Assembly: GCF_023008585.1 (NCBI RefSeq)
Contig: NZ_CP095390.1
Span: 620,001 to 684,000 of the forward strand
Direction: 5' to 3'
Source of the DNA: Natribaculum breve
GTDB taxonomy: Archaea > Halobacteriota > Halobacteria > Halobacteriales > Natrialbaceae
Length of the DNA stretch: 64,000 nt
A program made the position numbers and the translations under genes. A model generated the notes under the pieces. That model worked only from the letters and a program-made list of their open reading frames with translations, was not told the DNA's origin and searched no databases. Positions 54,225 to 63,689 of the stretch are shown here, one piece after another; within the stretch, counting starts at the first letter, position 1, and each line of letters opens with the position of its first letter.

Positions 54225-56900
54225 ATGGCGAGCGAACGCGACGAGCGCGAGGAATGGACCGAACGAGCGGACGACGTTCCCGTCACGGGCGAGGAACTCC
54301 TCGAGACGTTCCCCGGCTACCACGCCGAGGGCGACGTGAGCGTCCTCGAGTTGCCCGGCCGGGACGCCGCGACGGTTCCCAACCGCTCGGTCCTGCGCCC
54401 CGAACTCGCGGGAGCGCTCGAGCACGACCTCTACACCCACCAGGCGGCGGCACTCGAGGCGCTCGCTGCGGGGGAGAACGTCTGCGTCGCGACCAGCACT
54501 TCCTCGGGGAAGACGCTGGTCTACGCCCTTCAGATCGCCAGGAACGTACTGGAGGCACGCGCGAGCGGCGAGGAGTCGACGGCCTACGTCTGCTACCCGA
54601 CGAAGGCCCTCTCGCGTGACCAGGAACGGGAACTCAACGACGTCTTCGCCGACCTCGGGGTCGACGTCACGGTCAGGGTCTACGACGGCGACACCGAACG
54701 CGGGGAGACCCGACGGCGGATCCGCGAGGAGGCCGACGTCGTCATCACGAACTTCGCGGGCGTGAACACCTACCTCCACGACCACGACCGGTGGGCGCGT
54801 TTCTTCCGGGCCTGCGACCTCGTCGTGATCGACGAGTCACACACCTACACGGGCGTCCACGGGATGCACGTCGCCTGGATCGTTCGCCGACTCGAGCGGG
54901 TGCTCGAGTACTACGGCGCGGCCCCCCAGTTCGTCCTCACGAGCGCGACGATCGGCAACCCCGGCGAGCACTCAGAGGCGCTGACCCGCGAACCAGTCAC
55001 CGTGGTCGACGAGGACGGATCGCCGCAGGGACCGCGGGATCTGGTGCTGTGGAATCCGCCGCCTCGTGTGCGCGAGGACGATCGGTCGGGACTCGAGGCC
55101 GAGGACGGTGTGGACGACGGCGAGACGCCAGACGCCGACCACGAACGGCTGCCCGCGACCGTCGAGGCACCCCGTATTTTCTCCCACCTGACGTACCACG
55201 ACGCCCAGACGCTGCTCTTTACGCCCTCGCGGAAACTCGCCGAACTCTCCGTGAAACGGGCGACAAAACACCGTTCGGATCGGGAGTACTACTACGCGAA
55301 TCCGAACTCGAGAGGCGACCTCGAGCCCTACCACGCCGGCCACTCCCGGCGGAAACGCCACGCAACCGAGTACGGGCTGAAGACGGGGAGACTCGACGGC
55401 GTGGCATCGACGAACGCCCTCGAGCTCGGCATCAACGTCGGCGAGATGGACGCGACGGTGCAGCTGGGCTATCCCGGCCAGCGCCAGTCGTTCTGGCAGC
55501 AGATCGGACGGGCGGGCAGAGACGAGAAGCGGGCGCTGTCGGTGCTCGTGGCCGAACACCGGACCCTCGACCAGTACGTCGTCTCGAATCCCGACTATCT
55601 GCTCGACGAAGACGTCGAGGACGCGGTCGTCGACCCCGGTAACGACGCGGTGTTCGCCCAGCACTTCCGGTGTGCCGCCGACGAACTCGCCGTCGACGGG
55701 GACGACGTCGGGACTTTCGCCTCACGGGACCGCCTGGAGCGTGCCGTCGAGATGTGGCGACGGGCCGGACAGGTGCGGGGACACCTCGAGACGGGCGTCT
55801 CCTACACCGGCGCGCCACGTCCACAGACGGACGTCTCGCTGTACGCCACGACGAGCGAGGAGTACGAGGTCCGACTCGCCGACGGCGTCGACGACCGCCA
55901 CGACCCCGAGATGGAACCGCTCGCACGCGAGCGCGTGCTCCGGGACTTCCACGAGGGGGCGATCAGGCTCCACGAGGGCAGACAGTACGAGGTGACGAAC
56001 GTGGTCCACGACGTCCCGAACCCGCACGTGATCGTCCGGCCCGTCGACGTCGACTACTACACCCGGTCACGAAGCGAGGTGACGATCCTCGACGCCGTCT
56101 CCGAGGAGTCCCGCGAGATCGGCGACTTCACCCTCCACTACGGCCGCGGCACCGTCCTCGTCTACCACGGTGCCTACGACGAGGTCGCCGTCCACGGCGG
56201 AAGGACGAAAACGGCCGGCGTCCCGACCGGAAACCCGCCACTCGAGATCGAGACCCAGCTGTGCTGGCTCGAGGTCCCCGCCGACGTCGAGCGGGCGCTG
56301 ATCGAGAAGTACCGCGACTGGTGCGTTCCCGATATGGACGGTGGAGACGCTGCCCACGTCGGCTACGCGGGCGGGCTCCACGCAGCCGAACACGCGACGA
56401 TCGGCGTGGCACCGCTCGAGTTGACCCTCGACAAGCGCGACCTCGGGGGACTCGCCACGCTCACGATCGACTCGCACCTGGCCGGCGCGTCCGACGGCGA
56501 GCACGGAGGGGAAAGCGAGGGCCCGCGAAGTTTCGCGGCGGCGAAAGCCGTCGTGAAAGCGCAGGCCGACGCCCTCGAGCGGGAACCCGCGAGCGGCTGG
56601 TTCGTCTACGACGGCATCGAGGGCGGCCTGGGCTTCTCGCGTGCGATCTACGAGAACTTCGAGGCGGTGGCCGCTCGCGCTCGAGAGCACGTCGCGGGGT
56701 GTGACTGCGGTCGCGTCGACGGCTGTCCGGCCTGCGTGATGGACGACCAGTGTGGGAACGACAACCAGCCGCTGCACCGACAGGCGGCCGTCGACGTGTT
56801 CGACCAACTGCTCGGAAACGAGCGCAGGGACGCACTCGAGGCCTACCTGCCCGACGACGGACACGGCGGGCAGCGGCGGCCGCCGCTTTTCTACTCGTGA
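54225..56900 (+). CDS. DEAD/DEAH-box helicase, YprA/MrfA type
   Basis: An 891-aa superfamily 2 helicase. Motif I is TSTSSGKTLVYA (residue about 90), motif II DLVVIDESHTYTG (DESH), motif III TSATIG and motif VI QQIGRAGRDEK. The C-terminal DUF1998-type region ends with a Cys cluster CDCGRVDGCPACVMDDQCGN, as in MrfA, where it binds metal. It translocates 3'-5' in relatives. Operon with the YprB-like nuclease. Confidence 0.93.
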   Translation: MASERDEREEWTERADDVPVTGEELLETFPGYHAEGDVSVLELPGRDAATVPNRSVLRPELAGALEHDLYTHQAAALEALAAGENVCVATSTSSGKTLVYALQIARNVLEARASGEESTAYVCYPTKALSRDQERELNDVFADLGVDVTVRVYDGDTERGETRRRIREEADVVITNFAGVNTYLHDHDRWARFFRACDLVVIDESHTYTGVHGMHVAWIVRRLERVLEYYGAAPQFVLTSATIGNPGEHSEALTREPVTVVDEDGSPQGPRDLVLWNPPPRVREDDRSGLEAEDGVDDGETPDADHERLPATVEAPRIFSHLTYHDAQTLLFTPSRKLAELSVKRATKHRSDREYYYANPNSRGDLEPYHAGHSRRKRHATEYGLKTGRLDGVASTNALELGINVGEMDATVQLGYPGQRQSFWQQIGRAGRDEKRALSVLVAEHRTLDQYVVSNPDYLLDEDVEDAVVDPGNDAVFAQHFRCAADELAVDGDDVGTFASRDRLERAVEMWRRAGQVRGHLETGVSYTGAPRPQTDVSLYATTSEEYEVRLADGVDDRHDPEMEPLARERVLRDFHEGAIRLHEGRQYEVTNVVHDVPNPHVIVRPVDVDYYTRSRSEVTILDAVSEESREIGDFTLHYGRGTVLVYHGAYDEVAVHGGRTKTAGVPTGNPPLEIETQLCWLEVPADVERALIEKYRDWCVPDMDGGDAAHVGYAGGLHAAEHATIGVAPLELTLDKRDLGGLATLTIDSHLAGASDGEHGGESEGPRSFAAAKAVVKAQADALEREPASGWFVYDGIEGGLGFSRAIYENFEAVAARAREHVAGCDCGRVDGCPACVMDDQCGNDNQPLHRQAAVDVFDQLLGNERRDALEAYLPDDGHGGQRRPPLFYS

Positions 56901-57008
56901 TCCGCTCGTCGCCGGCGGCGATTTCTCGGTTGCGCTTCCCGTGACGTCCCTGAAGACGCTAGTGAGTACGACCGAAAGACGATCCGTCCCGGCGTCGACG
57001 TTCGAACG

Positions 57009-58355
57009 ATGGCGTCGAACACGATCACCGAAACCGACGAGGTGACCGGGCGACGACCGCCTGGACCGTCGGGGCTGCCGGTCGTCGGGAACCTCCACCG
57101 GTACCTCCGCGGTCCGCTCGCGTTCGTCGAGTCCTGCGCCCGGGAGTACGGCGACGTCGTCTACACTAACGTCGCCGGCGAGACGTACATGGTGGCCCAT
57201 CCGGACCACGTCGAACGGGTGCTGGTCACCGACGACCACCGGTTTCGCAAGGCGGAACTGGGGCAGGGTCGACTCGAGCCCATCTTCGGGAACGGGCTGG
57301 TGGTGAGCGACGGCGAGTACTGGCGACGACAGCGGACGCGCATGCAGCCGGCGTTCCGTCCGGATCGGATCGCCGCGTACGCCGAGATAATGAGACGGCA
57401 AGCGGCGGCCACGGCGGAGCGGTGGGAGCCGGGACGGACGGTCCGGATCGACGAGGAGATGCGACGGCTCACCCTCGGAATCCTGGTCCGGTCGCTGTTC
57501 GGCACTGACCTCGGCGCGCGCGAGGCGGAGATCCGCGAGGCGTTCGAACTGGTGATGGGACGGTTCGAGGGGGTGAACACCTGGCTGCCGGGGTGGCTCC
57601 CCACGCTGGCGAACCGGCGGTTCGAGCGCGGGCGTGAGCGCCTCGACGCGATCGTCTACGACCTGATCGACGAACGACGGGCGGATGCCGACGACCGGGA
57701 CGACCTCCTCTCGACGCTGCTGGTCGCCGAGGACGAGCGCGGCGAGCGGATGACCGACGAGGCGGTCCGCGACGAGGTCGTGACCCTGCTGGCGGCCGGC
57801 CACGACACGACCGCACTGGCGCTTACGTACGCCTGGCACCTGCTCGGCACTCACCCGGACGCGACGAACCGACTCCACGACGAACTCGAGGAGGTCCTCG
57901 ACGGCGCGACCCCGACTCTCGCGGACCTGTCGGCGCTCGAGTACACCGGGGCGGTCGTCTCCGAAGCGTTGCGACTGTATCCGCCGACGCACGCCACCGC
58001 CCGGGAAGCGACCGAGGACGTGGCGTTCGGTGAGTACGTCGTTCCCGACGGCTCGACGATCTTTCTGCCACAGTGGGTCCTCCACCGCGACGGCCGCTGG
58101 TGGGACGACCCCGAGACGTTCCGCCCCGAACGGTGGCTCGAGGAGCGCGACCGACCCGAGTACGCCTACTTCCCGTTCGGCGGCGGCCCTCGCCACTGCA
58201 TCGGACACCGGTTCGCGACCGTGGAGGCGCGACTCGTCCTGGCGACGATCGCGTCACGCTGGCGACTCGAACCGGCGTCGAGCGAACTCTCGGTCCGACC
58301 GGTGATCACGCTCCGGCCGACCGATCCCGTCGAGATGGTCGTCCGCGAGCGGTAG
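57009..58355 (+). CDS. Cytochrome P450
   Basis: A 448-aa monooxygenase. Heme ligand Cys397 is in FPFGGGPRHCIGHRFA, the I-helix oxygen motif is AAGHDTTALAL, and the K-helix ExxR is EALRLYPP. There is no membrane anchor, so it is soluble. It resembles the haloarchaeal CYP174 family; the substrate is unknown. A nearby electron donor is not obvious, though a ferredoxin fusion occurs elsewhere in the window. Confidence 0.95.
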   Translation: MASNTITETDEVTGRRPPGPSGLPVVGNLHRYLRGPLAFVESCAREYGDVVYTNVAGETYMVAHPDHVERVLVTDDHRFRKAELGQGRLEPIFGNGLVVSDGEYWRRQRTRMQPAFRPDRIAAYAEIMRRQAAATAERWEPGRTVRIDEEMRRLTLGILVRSLFGTDLGAREAEIREAFELVMGRFEGVNTWLPGWLPTLANRRFERGRERLDAIVYDLIDERRADADDRDDLLSTLLVAEDERGERMTDEAVRDEVVTLLAAGHDTTALALTYAWHLLGTHPDATNRLHDELEEVLDGATPTLADLSALEYTGAVVSEALRLYPPTHATAREATEDVAFGEYVVPDGSTIFLPQWVLHRDGRWWDDPETFRPERWLEERDRPEYAYFPFGGGPRHCIGHRFATVEARLVLATIASRWRLEPASSELSVRPVITLRPTDPVEMVVRER

Positions 58356-58472
58356 CGCTCGCGAGAGCGTCACCGCTCTCGCCTCGAGGGAACCGAAAGC
58401 CATGCACGAACGTGGATAGCCAGTGCTCGAGAAAGAGCAAGTTTTACACTATCGTGCGTTCCGCTTTCGACT

Positions 58473-59765
58473 ATGCGAGAGAACGTACTCCTGATCGGCG
58501 GCGGCGGACGCGAACACGCCATCGCCCGCGCGCTCGAGGACAGCGAGTGTGATCTGTACGCCTGCGCGAGCAACCGCAACCCCGGCATCGCACGGATCGC
58601 GACCGACGTCGAGACGCTCGAGGAGACCGACCCCGAGGCCGTCGTCGACTACGCCGAGGCGGTCGACGCCACCATCGCCGTCGTCGGCCCCGAGGCCCCG
58701 CTCGCCGAGGGCGTCGTCGACGAACTCGAGGCGGTCGGCGTCTACGCGTTCGGCCCGAAGGAACGGGACGCCCGGATCGAGACGGACAAGGCGTTCCAGC
58801 GGCGGTTCATGTCCGAGAACGACATCCCCGGTTGTCCGGACTACGAGACGTTCGACGACGTGGAGGCGGCCTGTGAGTTCGTCGACGAGTACGACGGCGA
58901 CCTCGCGATCAAACCCGCCGGCCTCACGGGCGGGAAGGGCGTGAAGGTCATCGGCGACCAGGTCACCCCCGAGGAAGGCAAGGAGTACATCCGCGAGTCG
59001 GACTACGAGCGGATCGTCCTCGAAGAGCGACTGATCGGCGAGGAGCTGACGATCCAGGCGTTCGTCGCCAACGGCGAGATCCGGACCGCACCCGCCGTCC
59101 AGGATCACAAGCGCGCCTACGAGGGCGACGAGGGGCCGAACACCGGCGGGATGGGCAGCTACTCTGACGCGACCCGCGAACTGCCCTTCATGTCCGAGGG
59201 GGACTACGAGGCCGCCGTCGAGATCCTCGAGGCGACCGTCGACGCCCTCGAGGGATACAAGGGCATCCTCTACGGCCAGTTCATGCTCACCGCCGAGGAG
59301 CCGAAGGTCGTCGAGTTCAACGCCCGCTTTGGCGACCCCGAGGCGATGAACACCCTGCCCGTCCTCGAGACCGACTTCCTCGAGGTGCTCACGGCGGCCC
59401 GCGACGGCGAGGATCTGCCGGACCTCGAGTTCGCCGACCAGGCGACGGTTTGCAAGTACGCCGTACCGGAGGGCTACCCGACGGATCCGAAAGCCGGCGC
59501 GGAGGTGCAAGTGGACGAAGAAAGTGCCGGCGACGCGCTGCTGTACTACGCCAGCGTCGACGAGCGCGACGACGGCATCTACACGACGACCTCCCGCTCG
59601 TTCGCCGTCGTCGGCATCGCCGACACGATCGACGGAGCCGAAGAGATCGCAGAAGACGCCCTCGCGGTCGCCGGCGACGAGGGTCTGCACATGCGCCACG
59701 ACATCGGGAAGGCCGACCTCGTCCAGCAGCGGATCGACCACATGGCGGAACTCCGCGACAACTGA
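58473..59765 (+). CDS. purD: Phosphoribosylamine-glycine ligase
   Basis: A 430-aa GAR synthetase of purine synthesis. Family features are VLLIGGGGREHAIARALEDS, KPAGLTGGKGVKV, PNTGGMGSYS and VEFNARFGDPEAM (ATP-grasp). A TATA-like GTTTTACAC lies about 30 bases upstream. It acts two steps before the PurM reaction encoded at the right edge. Confidence 0.97.
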   Translation: MRENVLLIGGGGREHAIARALEDSECDLYACASNRNPGIARIATDVETLEETDPEAVVDYAEAVDATIAVVGPEAPLAEGVVDELEAVGVYAFGPKERDARIETDKAFQRRFMSENDIPGCPDYETFDDVEAACEFVDEYDGDLAIKPAGLTGGKGVKVIGDQVTPEEGKEYIRESDYERIVLEERLIGEELTIQAFVANGEIRTAPAVQDHKRAYEGDEGPNTGGMGSYSDATRELPFMSEGDYEAAVEILEATVDALEGYKGILYGQFMLTAEEPKVVEFNARFGDPEAMNTLPVLETDFLEVLTAARDGEDLPDLEFADQATVCKYAVPEGYPTDPKAGAEVQVDEESAGDALLYYASVDERDDGIYTTTSRSFAVVGIADTIDGAEEIAEDALAVAGDEGLHMRHDIGKADLVQQRIDHMAELRDN

Positions 59766-59869
59766 ACCCTTGCTACGAATTCGATAGCAATTTGCTACAG
59801 TTTTTGAAGTAATAACGCGACGCGGGCTTCGATCACTTTCATATCGACTCGTCCCGAAGGTCACGACCA

Positions 59870-60412
59870 GTGACCGACGACGCAGACTCCCGACACGACC
59901 GCGTGACACACCACCCGACGCCCGGCGTGGCGAACTCGCTCGCACACTGGACGACGGCTCGAAGTCCGTTGCGGGTGGCGATCAACTACGTCGTCGTCTG
60001 GCTCGTGCGCATCTCGCCGAGTCTCAAACTGAAACGCTGGCTCATGCGTCGCATCGGCGTGACGGTCGGCGACGGCGTCTCGTGGGGCCTCGAGGCCACG
60101 CCGGACGTCTTCTGGCCGGACCTGATCACCCTCGAGGACCACGCCATAATCGGCTACGACGCGACGATCCTCTGTCACGAGTTCCTCCAGGACGAGTACC
60201 GCACGGGCGAGGTCGTCGTCGGCGAGCGGGCGATGATCGGTGCGGGCGCGATCGTCCTCCCGGGCGTCGAAATCGGCGAGGGTGCGAGCGTGGCGGCGAA
60301 CTCGCTCGTGACGCGCGACGTTCCGCCGGGCGAGACGGTCGCCGGCGTTCCCGCAGTGCCGATGAGAACGCGAGACGGAGACGGGTCGGACGCCGAGGCT
60401 AACGAGACGTGA
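59870..60412 (+). CDS. Left-handed beta-helix acyltransferase
   Basis: A 180-aa hexapeptide-repeat protein from GTG 59870. The repeats are visible as VVVGERAMIGAGAIVLPGVE, then IGEGASVAANSLVTRDVPPG and ETVAGVPAVPM, the usual ending. The N-terminal 70 residues are amphipathic. It probably transfers an acetyl group in sugar or lipid modification. It is convergent with ndh. Confidence 0.88.
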   Translation: MTDDADSRHDRVTHHPTPGVANSLAHWTTARSPLRVAINYVVVWLVRISPSLKLKRWLMRRIGVTVGDGVSWGLEATPDVFWPDLITLEDHAIIGYDATILCHEFLQDEYRTGEVVVGERAMIGAGAIVLPGVEIGEGASVAANSLVTRDVPPGETVAGVPAVPMRTRDGDGSDAEANET

Positions 60413-60424
60413 TTCAGCGGGCGT

Positions 60425-61579
60425 CTACAGCGACGACCAGCACTTGCGGGCGCGGTTCCAGGACGTGAGGTCGGCGATCCAGCGGGCGGCGATGAGCTTC
60501 TTCAGGTTCTTCGCGGGGAAGCCGCCGAAGGTGTCGACCGGGAGCATGTCGACGTCGTGAGCGACCGCCTTGTCGCCGACGGAGATGACGGTCCCCTTGT
60601 CGTCGTGCTCCCAGGTCTTCAGCGGTCGGTTCTCGATCGCACGGGCGATGTTCTCGCCGGCGACCTCGGCGGCCTGCCAGGCGGCCTGCGCCGTCGGCGG
60701 CGCGGGCTGGTCGCCCTGGTCGACGATCGCCGAGTCGCCGATCGCGAAGACCCGTTCGTCGCTGGTCTGGAAGTTGGCCTTCGCGTTGACGCGGTTGTGC
60801 TCTTTCTCCAGGTCGGTCTCGTCGAGTGCGTCCCGCCCCGTGATACCGCCGGTCCAGACGAGCACGTCGTACTCGAGCGGGTCGCCCTCGTCGAAGTGGA
60901 TGACGCCGTCTTCGGCCTCCGTGATCGGGTCGTCGGTGTGGATCCGGACGCCGGCTTCCTCGAGCAGGTCGCGCAGCGCCTGCTGGATCTCGGGGTCGTT
61001 GCCGGGGAAGATCTCGTCGAGCGCCTCGACGAGGTGGATCTCGAGGGGAGCGCGGTTCGCGTCGCGGAACTCGGCGACTTCGCCGGCGGTCTGGATGCCA
61101 GAGAGACCGGCACCGCCGATGACGATCTGTGCGGGTTCGCCGCGGGTGGCCTCCCGGCTCGCGGCTTTGATCGCGTCGTGGATCTCGAGTGCGTCGTCTA
61201 GGCTCTTGAGCGTCAGCGAGTGCTCCTCGAGGCCGGGGATGCCGTAGTAGGCGGTCTGGCTCCCCAGCGCGACGAGTACGTAGTCGTACTCGACGTCGTC
61301 GCCGTCCTCGAGTTCGACGACCTGGTCGTCGACGTCGAGGTTCACGACGCGATCCTGGACGAACTGCGTCGTCGGCGCTGCGATTTCGTCGATCGGAACC
61401 GTGATGTCGGATCGAACGGACGGGTCGCGAATGACGCGGTGTGACTCGTGCAAAACGAGGTGATAGTTCGTCTCGGAAATCCACGTCAGCCGTGCGTTAC
61501 CCCCGAGCTCCGACTGGAGTTTCGATACCGCACCGGCACCAGCGTATCCAGCACCGAGGACGACGACGTTCTCTGTCAT
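60425..61579 (-). CDS. ndh: Type II NADH dehydrogenase-like FAD oxidoreductase
   Basis: A 384-aa two-Rossmann flavoprotein. The FAD motif is VVVLGAGYAGAGAVSKL and the NAD(P) motif IVIGGAGLSGIQTAGEVA. The family cues VFAIGDSAIVDQGDQPAPPT, then AQAAWQAAEVAGENIARAIE, match NDH-II. It oxidises NADH and reduces quinone on the inner membrane face without pumping ions. Confidence 0.92.
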   Translation of the reverse strand: MTENVVVLGAGYAGAGAVSKLQSELGGNARLTWISETNYHLVLHESHRVIRDPSVRSDITVPIDEIAAPTTQFVQDRVVNLDVDDQVVELEDGDDVEYDYVLVALGSQTAYYGIPGLEEHSLTLKSLDDALEIHDAIKAASREATRGEPAQIVIGGAGLSGIQTAGEVAEFRDANRAPLEIHLVEALDEIFPGNDPEIQQALRDLLEEAGVRIHTDDPITEAEDGVIHFDEGDPLEYDVLVWTGGITGRDALDETDLEKEHNRVNAKANFQTSDERVFAIGDSAIVDQGDQPAPPTAQAAWQAAEVAGENIARAIENRPLKTWEHDDKGTVISVGDKAVAHDVDMLPVDTFGGFPAKNLKKLIAARWIADLTSWNRARKCWSSL

Positions 61580-61710
61580 GGTGGACAGTCGGCAACCATC
61601 CGATACAAAGGTGTTGAAACTGCGGGAGGCATGCGTTCAGTTCACACACGCTATTTCGGCGGACGTTCGTCGAAACGAGAGCGGTGCGATCGATCCCTCC
61701 GACGACGCGG

Positions 61711-62631
61711 TCACAGGATACGCTTGCCGAACGCGCTCGCCGCGAGTTCGGCCGCGAGCGTCGCCGTCTCGTTCTGTTCGTCGAGGATCGGGTTGACCTC
61801 GACGACGTCCATCGAGCGCAAGATCCCGTCGCGCTCGTCGCGCTGGGAGACGACCTCGAGTGCCGAGTGAGCCTCGCGATAGGTGACGCCGCCGCGAACC
61901 GGCGTCCCCACTCCGGGCGCGGTCTTGGGGTCGAGCCAGTCGAGGTCGAGGCTGACGTGGACGCCGTCCGTCTGGTCGGTCACGACCTCGAGGGCGTCTT
62001 CGACGACGGCGGTGATGCCGCGTTCGTCGATGTCGGACATGGTAAACGCCGTGACGTCGCTGTCGCGGATCAGTTCGCGTTCGCGCTCGTCGATGCTTCG
62101 CAGACCGACGTAGGCGACCGACTCCTCGCGGACGCGTTGCGCGCGTGCCCACGGCATCTCGCCGAAGATTCCCCGCCCCAGAACCGCCGCCAGCGGCATC
62201 CCGTGGACGTTCCCGCTGGGTGAGGTTTCGGGGGTGTTGATGTCGGCGTGGGCGTCGAACCAGAGCACGCCGAGGTCGGCCTCGCGAGACGAGCCGTGGA
62301 CCGTCCCGATCGCGATCGAGTGGTCGCCACCGAGGACGAGCGGGAACGCACCCTCGGCCAGCGTCTCTGCGACCTGATCGCCGAGGCGCGTACAGACCTC
62401 CTCGACCTCGCGGAGGAACTTCGCCTCGCCCTCGCGGGGCTGGGCTGCGTCCGGATCGCGTTCTTCGGCCCGGGGGATGAGCAGGTCGCCCGAATCCGTA
62501 CTCTCGACGCCCGCGTCCTCGAGTTCGTCCGACAGTCCCGCGTACCTGATCGCCGACGGCCCCATGTCGACGCCGCGTCGGTTCGCCCCGTAGTCCATCG
62601 GTGCGCCGATGATCCGTACGATCTGGCTCAT
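61711..62631 (-). CDS. rocF: Arginase
   Basis: A 306-aa manganese arginase that splits arginine to ornithine and urea. Metal motifs are VLGGDHSIAIG, WFDAHADINTPETSPSGNVH, then GMP, and SLDLDWLDP. It begins MSQIVRIIGAPMDYGANRRG. Agmatinase is related, but the GNVHGMP loop favours arginase. Confidence 0.95.
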   Translation of the reverse strand: MSQIVRIIGAPMDYGANRRGVDMGPSAIRYAGLSDELEDAGVESTDSGDLLIPRAEERDPDAAQPREGEAKFLREVEEVCTRLGDQVAETLAEGAFPLVLGGDHSIAIGTVHGSSREADLGVLWFDAHADINTPETSPSGNVHGMPLAAVLGRGIFGEMPWARAQRVREESVAYVGLRSIDERERELIRDSDVTAFTMSDIDERGITAVVEDALEVVTDQTDGVHVSLDLDWLDPKTAPGVGTPVRGGVTYREAHSALEVVSQRDERDGILRSMDVVEVNPILDEQNETATLAAELAASAFGKRIL

Positions 62632-62780
62632 ACACCGACGTTATCCGGTCGTTCGTTTAGCAGTTTCTCTCTACAGTGACGATCACGCAGGCTGAGAGCG
62701 CGTCGACACCCGATCCGTTCGGTTCGGGTTCGCTCGAGCGGATAGCATCTTTTTTCATTGATGACGCCCACGATTGGAGT

Positions 62781-63107
62781 ATGAGTTCACACGAGGGGTG
62801 CTCACATGGGGCGACGAGACCACTCCGAGGAAAAGCGTTGATCGCCAGCCTCTTCGACGTCGACGAGGACCGCATCGAGTCGTTGAGCTGGTCTCTCGGC
62901 CACCGCGTCACCGTCGAATCGGACGCGACGCGGCTGTTCGCCCTGGATCACCGCCGATCGAACCGGTCGCTGACTGCGTTCGAGGCGACCGACTACACCT
63001 GCATCCTCCGTCTCCAGACGCCGATCGGGCGCGAGAAGTTCTACGGCGTCGCGAAAACCGACCTCTCGGAGGTTCCCGAAGACGGCGACTGGGTTCGAAC
63101 TGACTGA
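62781..63107 (+). CDS. Conserved haloarchaeal hypothetical protein
   Basis: A 108-aa protein from ATG 62781 (MSSHEGCSHGATRPLRGKAL). A TATA-like CTTTTTTCATT about 30 bases upstream supports a leaderless start here rather than GTG 62676. A Cys-His segment opens it, and the beta-rich body reads RVTVESDATRLFALDHRRSN. No function is known. Confidence 0.75.
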   Translation: MSSHEGCSHGATRPLRGKALIASLFDVDEDRIESLSWSLGHRVTVESDATRLFALDHRRSNRSLTAFEATDYTCILRLQTPIGREKFYGVAKTDLSEVPEDGDWVRTD

Positions 63108-63182
63108 GCCGATCGTCGGGTGGCCGACGGGCGCACCTCGTCACGACCAACGTTCATTTAGATTCGTCCGGTACGTGCGCGT

Positions 63183-63689
63183 ATGGAGTTCGACGTCGTT
63201 CAGGGTGACATCGCCGCACAGTCCGCCGACGCGCTCGTCAACGCCGCTGGCACGAGTCTCCGGATGGGCTCCGGCGTCGCCGGCGCGCTCCGACGCGGTG
63301 CCGGCGGCCCGATCAACGAGGAGGCGATCGAGAAGGGACCCGTCGACCTCGGTGGGGTCGCCGTCACCGACGCCTACGACCTGGACGCCGAGTACGTGAT
63401 TCACGCCGCCGCGATGCCCCACCACGGTGACGGACGGGCGACCGCCGAGAGCATCCGCGACGCGACCAGGAACGCACTCGAGCGCGCCGACGACCTCGGC
63501 TGTGAGTCGCTGGTGATCCCCGCACTCGGCTGTGGCGTCGCCGGGTTCGCCCTCGAGGAGGGGGCCCGGATCATCACAGAGGAGATCGACGCGTACGATC
63601 CGGCGACGCTTTCTGACGTCCGCTTTATCGCCTACTCCGACGGCGAGTACGAGACGGTTCGCGAGGTCGCCGACGCCGTTCGGACGTGA
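63183..63689 (+). CDS. Macrodomain protein (ADP-ribose-binding)
   Basis: A 168-aa macrodomain. Typical elements are VVQGDIAAQSADALVNAAGT, SLRMGSGVAGAL (the N-GGG-like binding loop, here GSGVAGA) and IPALGCGVAGFAL. It binds ADP-ribose or hydrolyses O-acetyl-ADP-ribose. It is convergent with purM, with no gap. Confidence 0.92.
   Translation: MEFDVVQGDIAAQSADALVNAAGTSLRMGSGVAGALRRGAGGPINEEAIEKGPVDLGGVAVTDAYDLDAEYVIHAAAMPHHGDGRATAESIRDATRNALERADDLGCESLVIPALGCGVAGFALEEGARIITEEIDAYDPATLSDVRFIAYSDGEYETVREVADAVRT

Noticed and set aside
62676..62780. Upstream GTG start for the 108-residue protein
   Set aside because: The TATA-like element lies inside this extension, about 30 bases before ATG 62781, so the mRNA would begin after the GTG.
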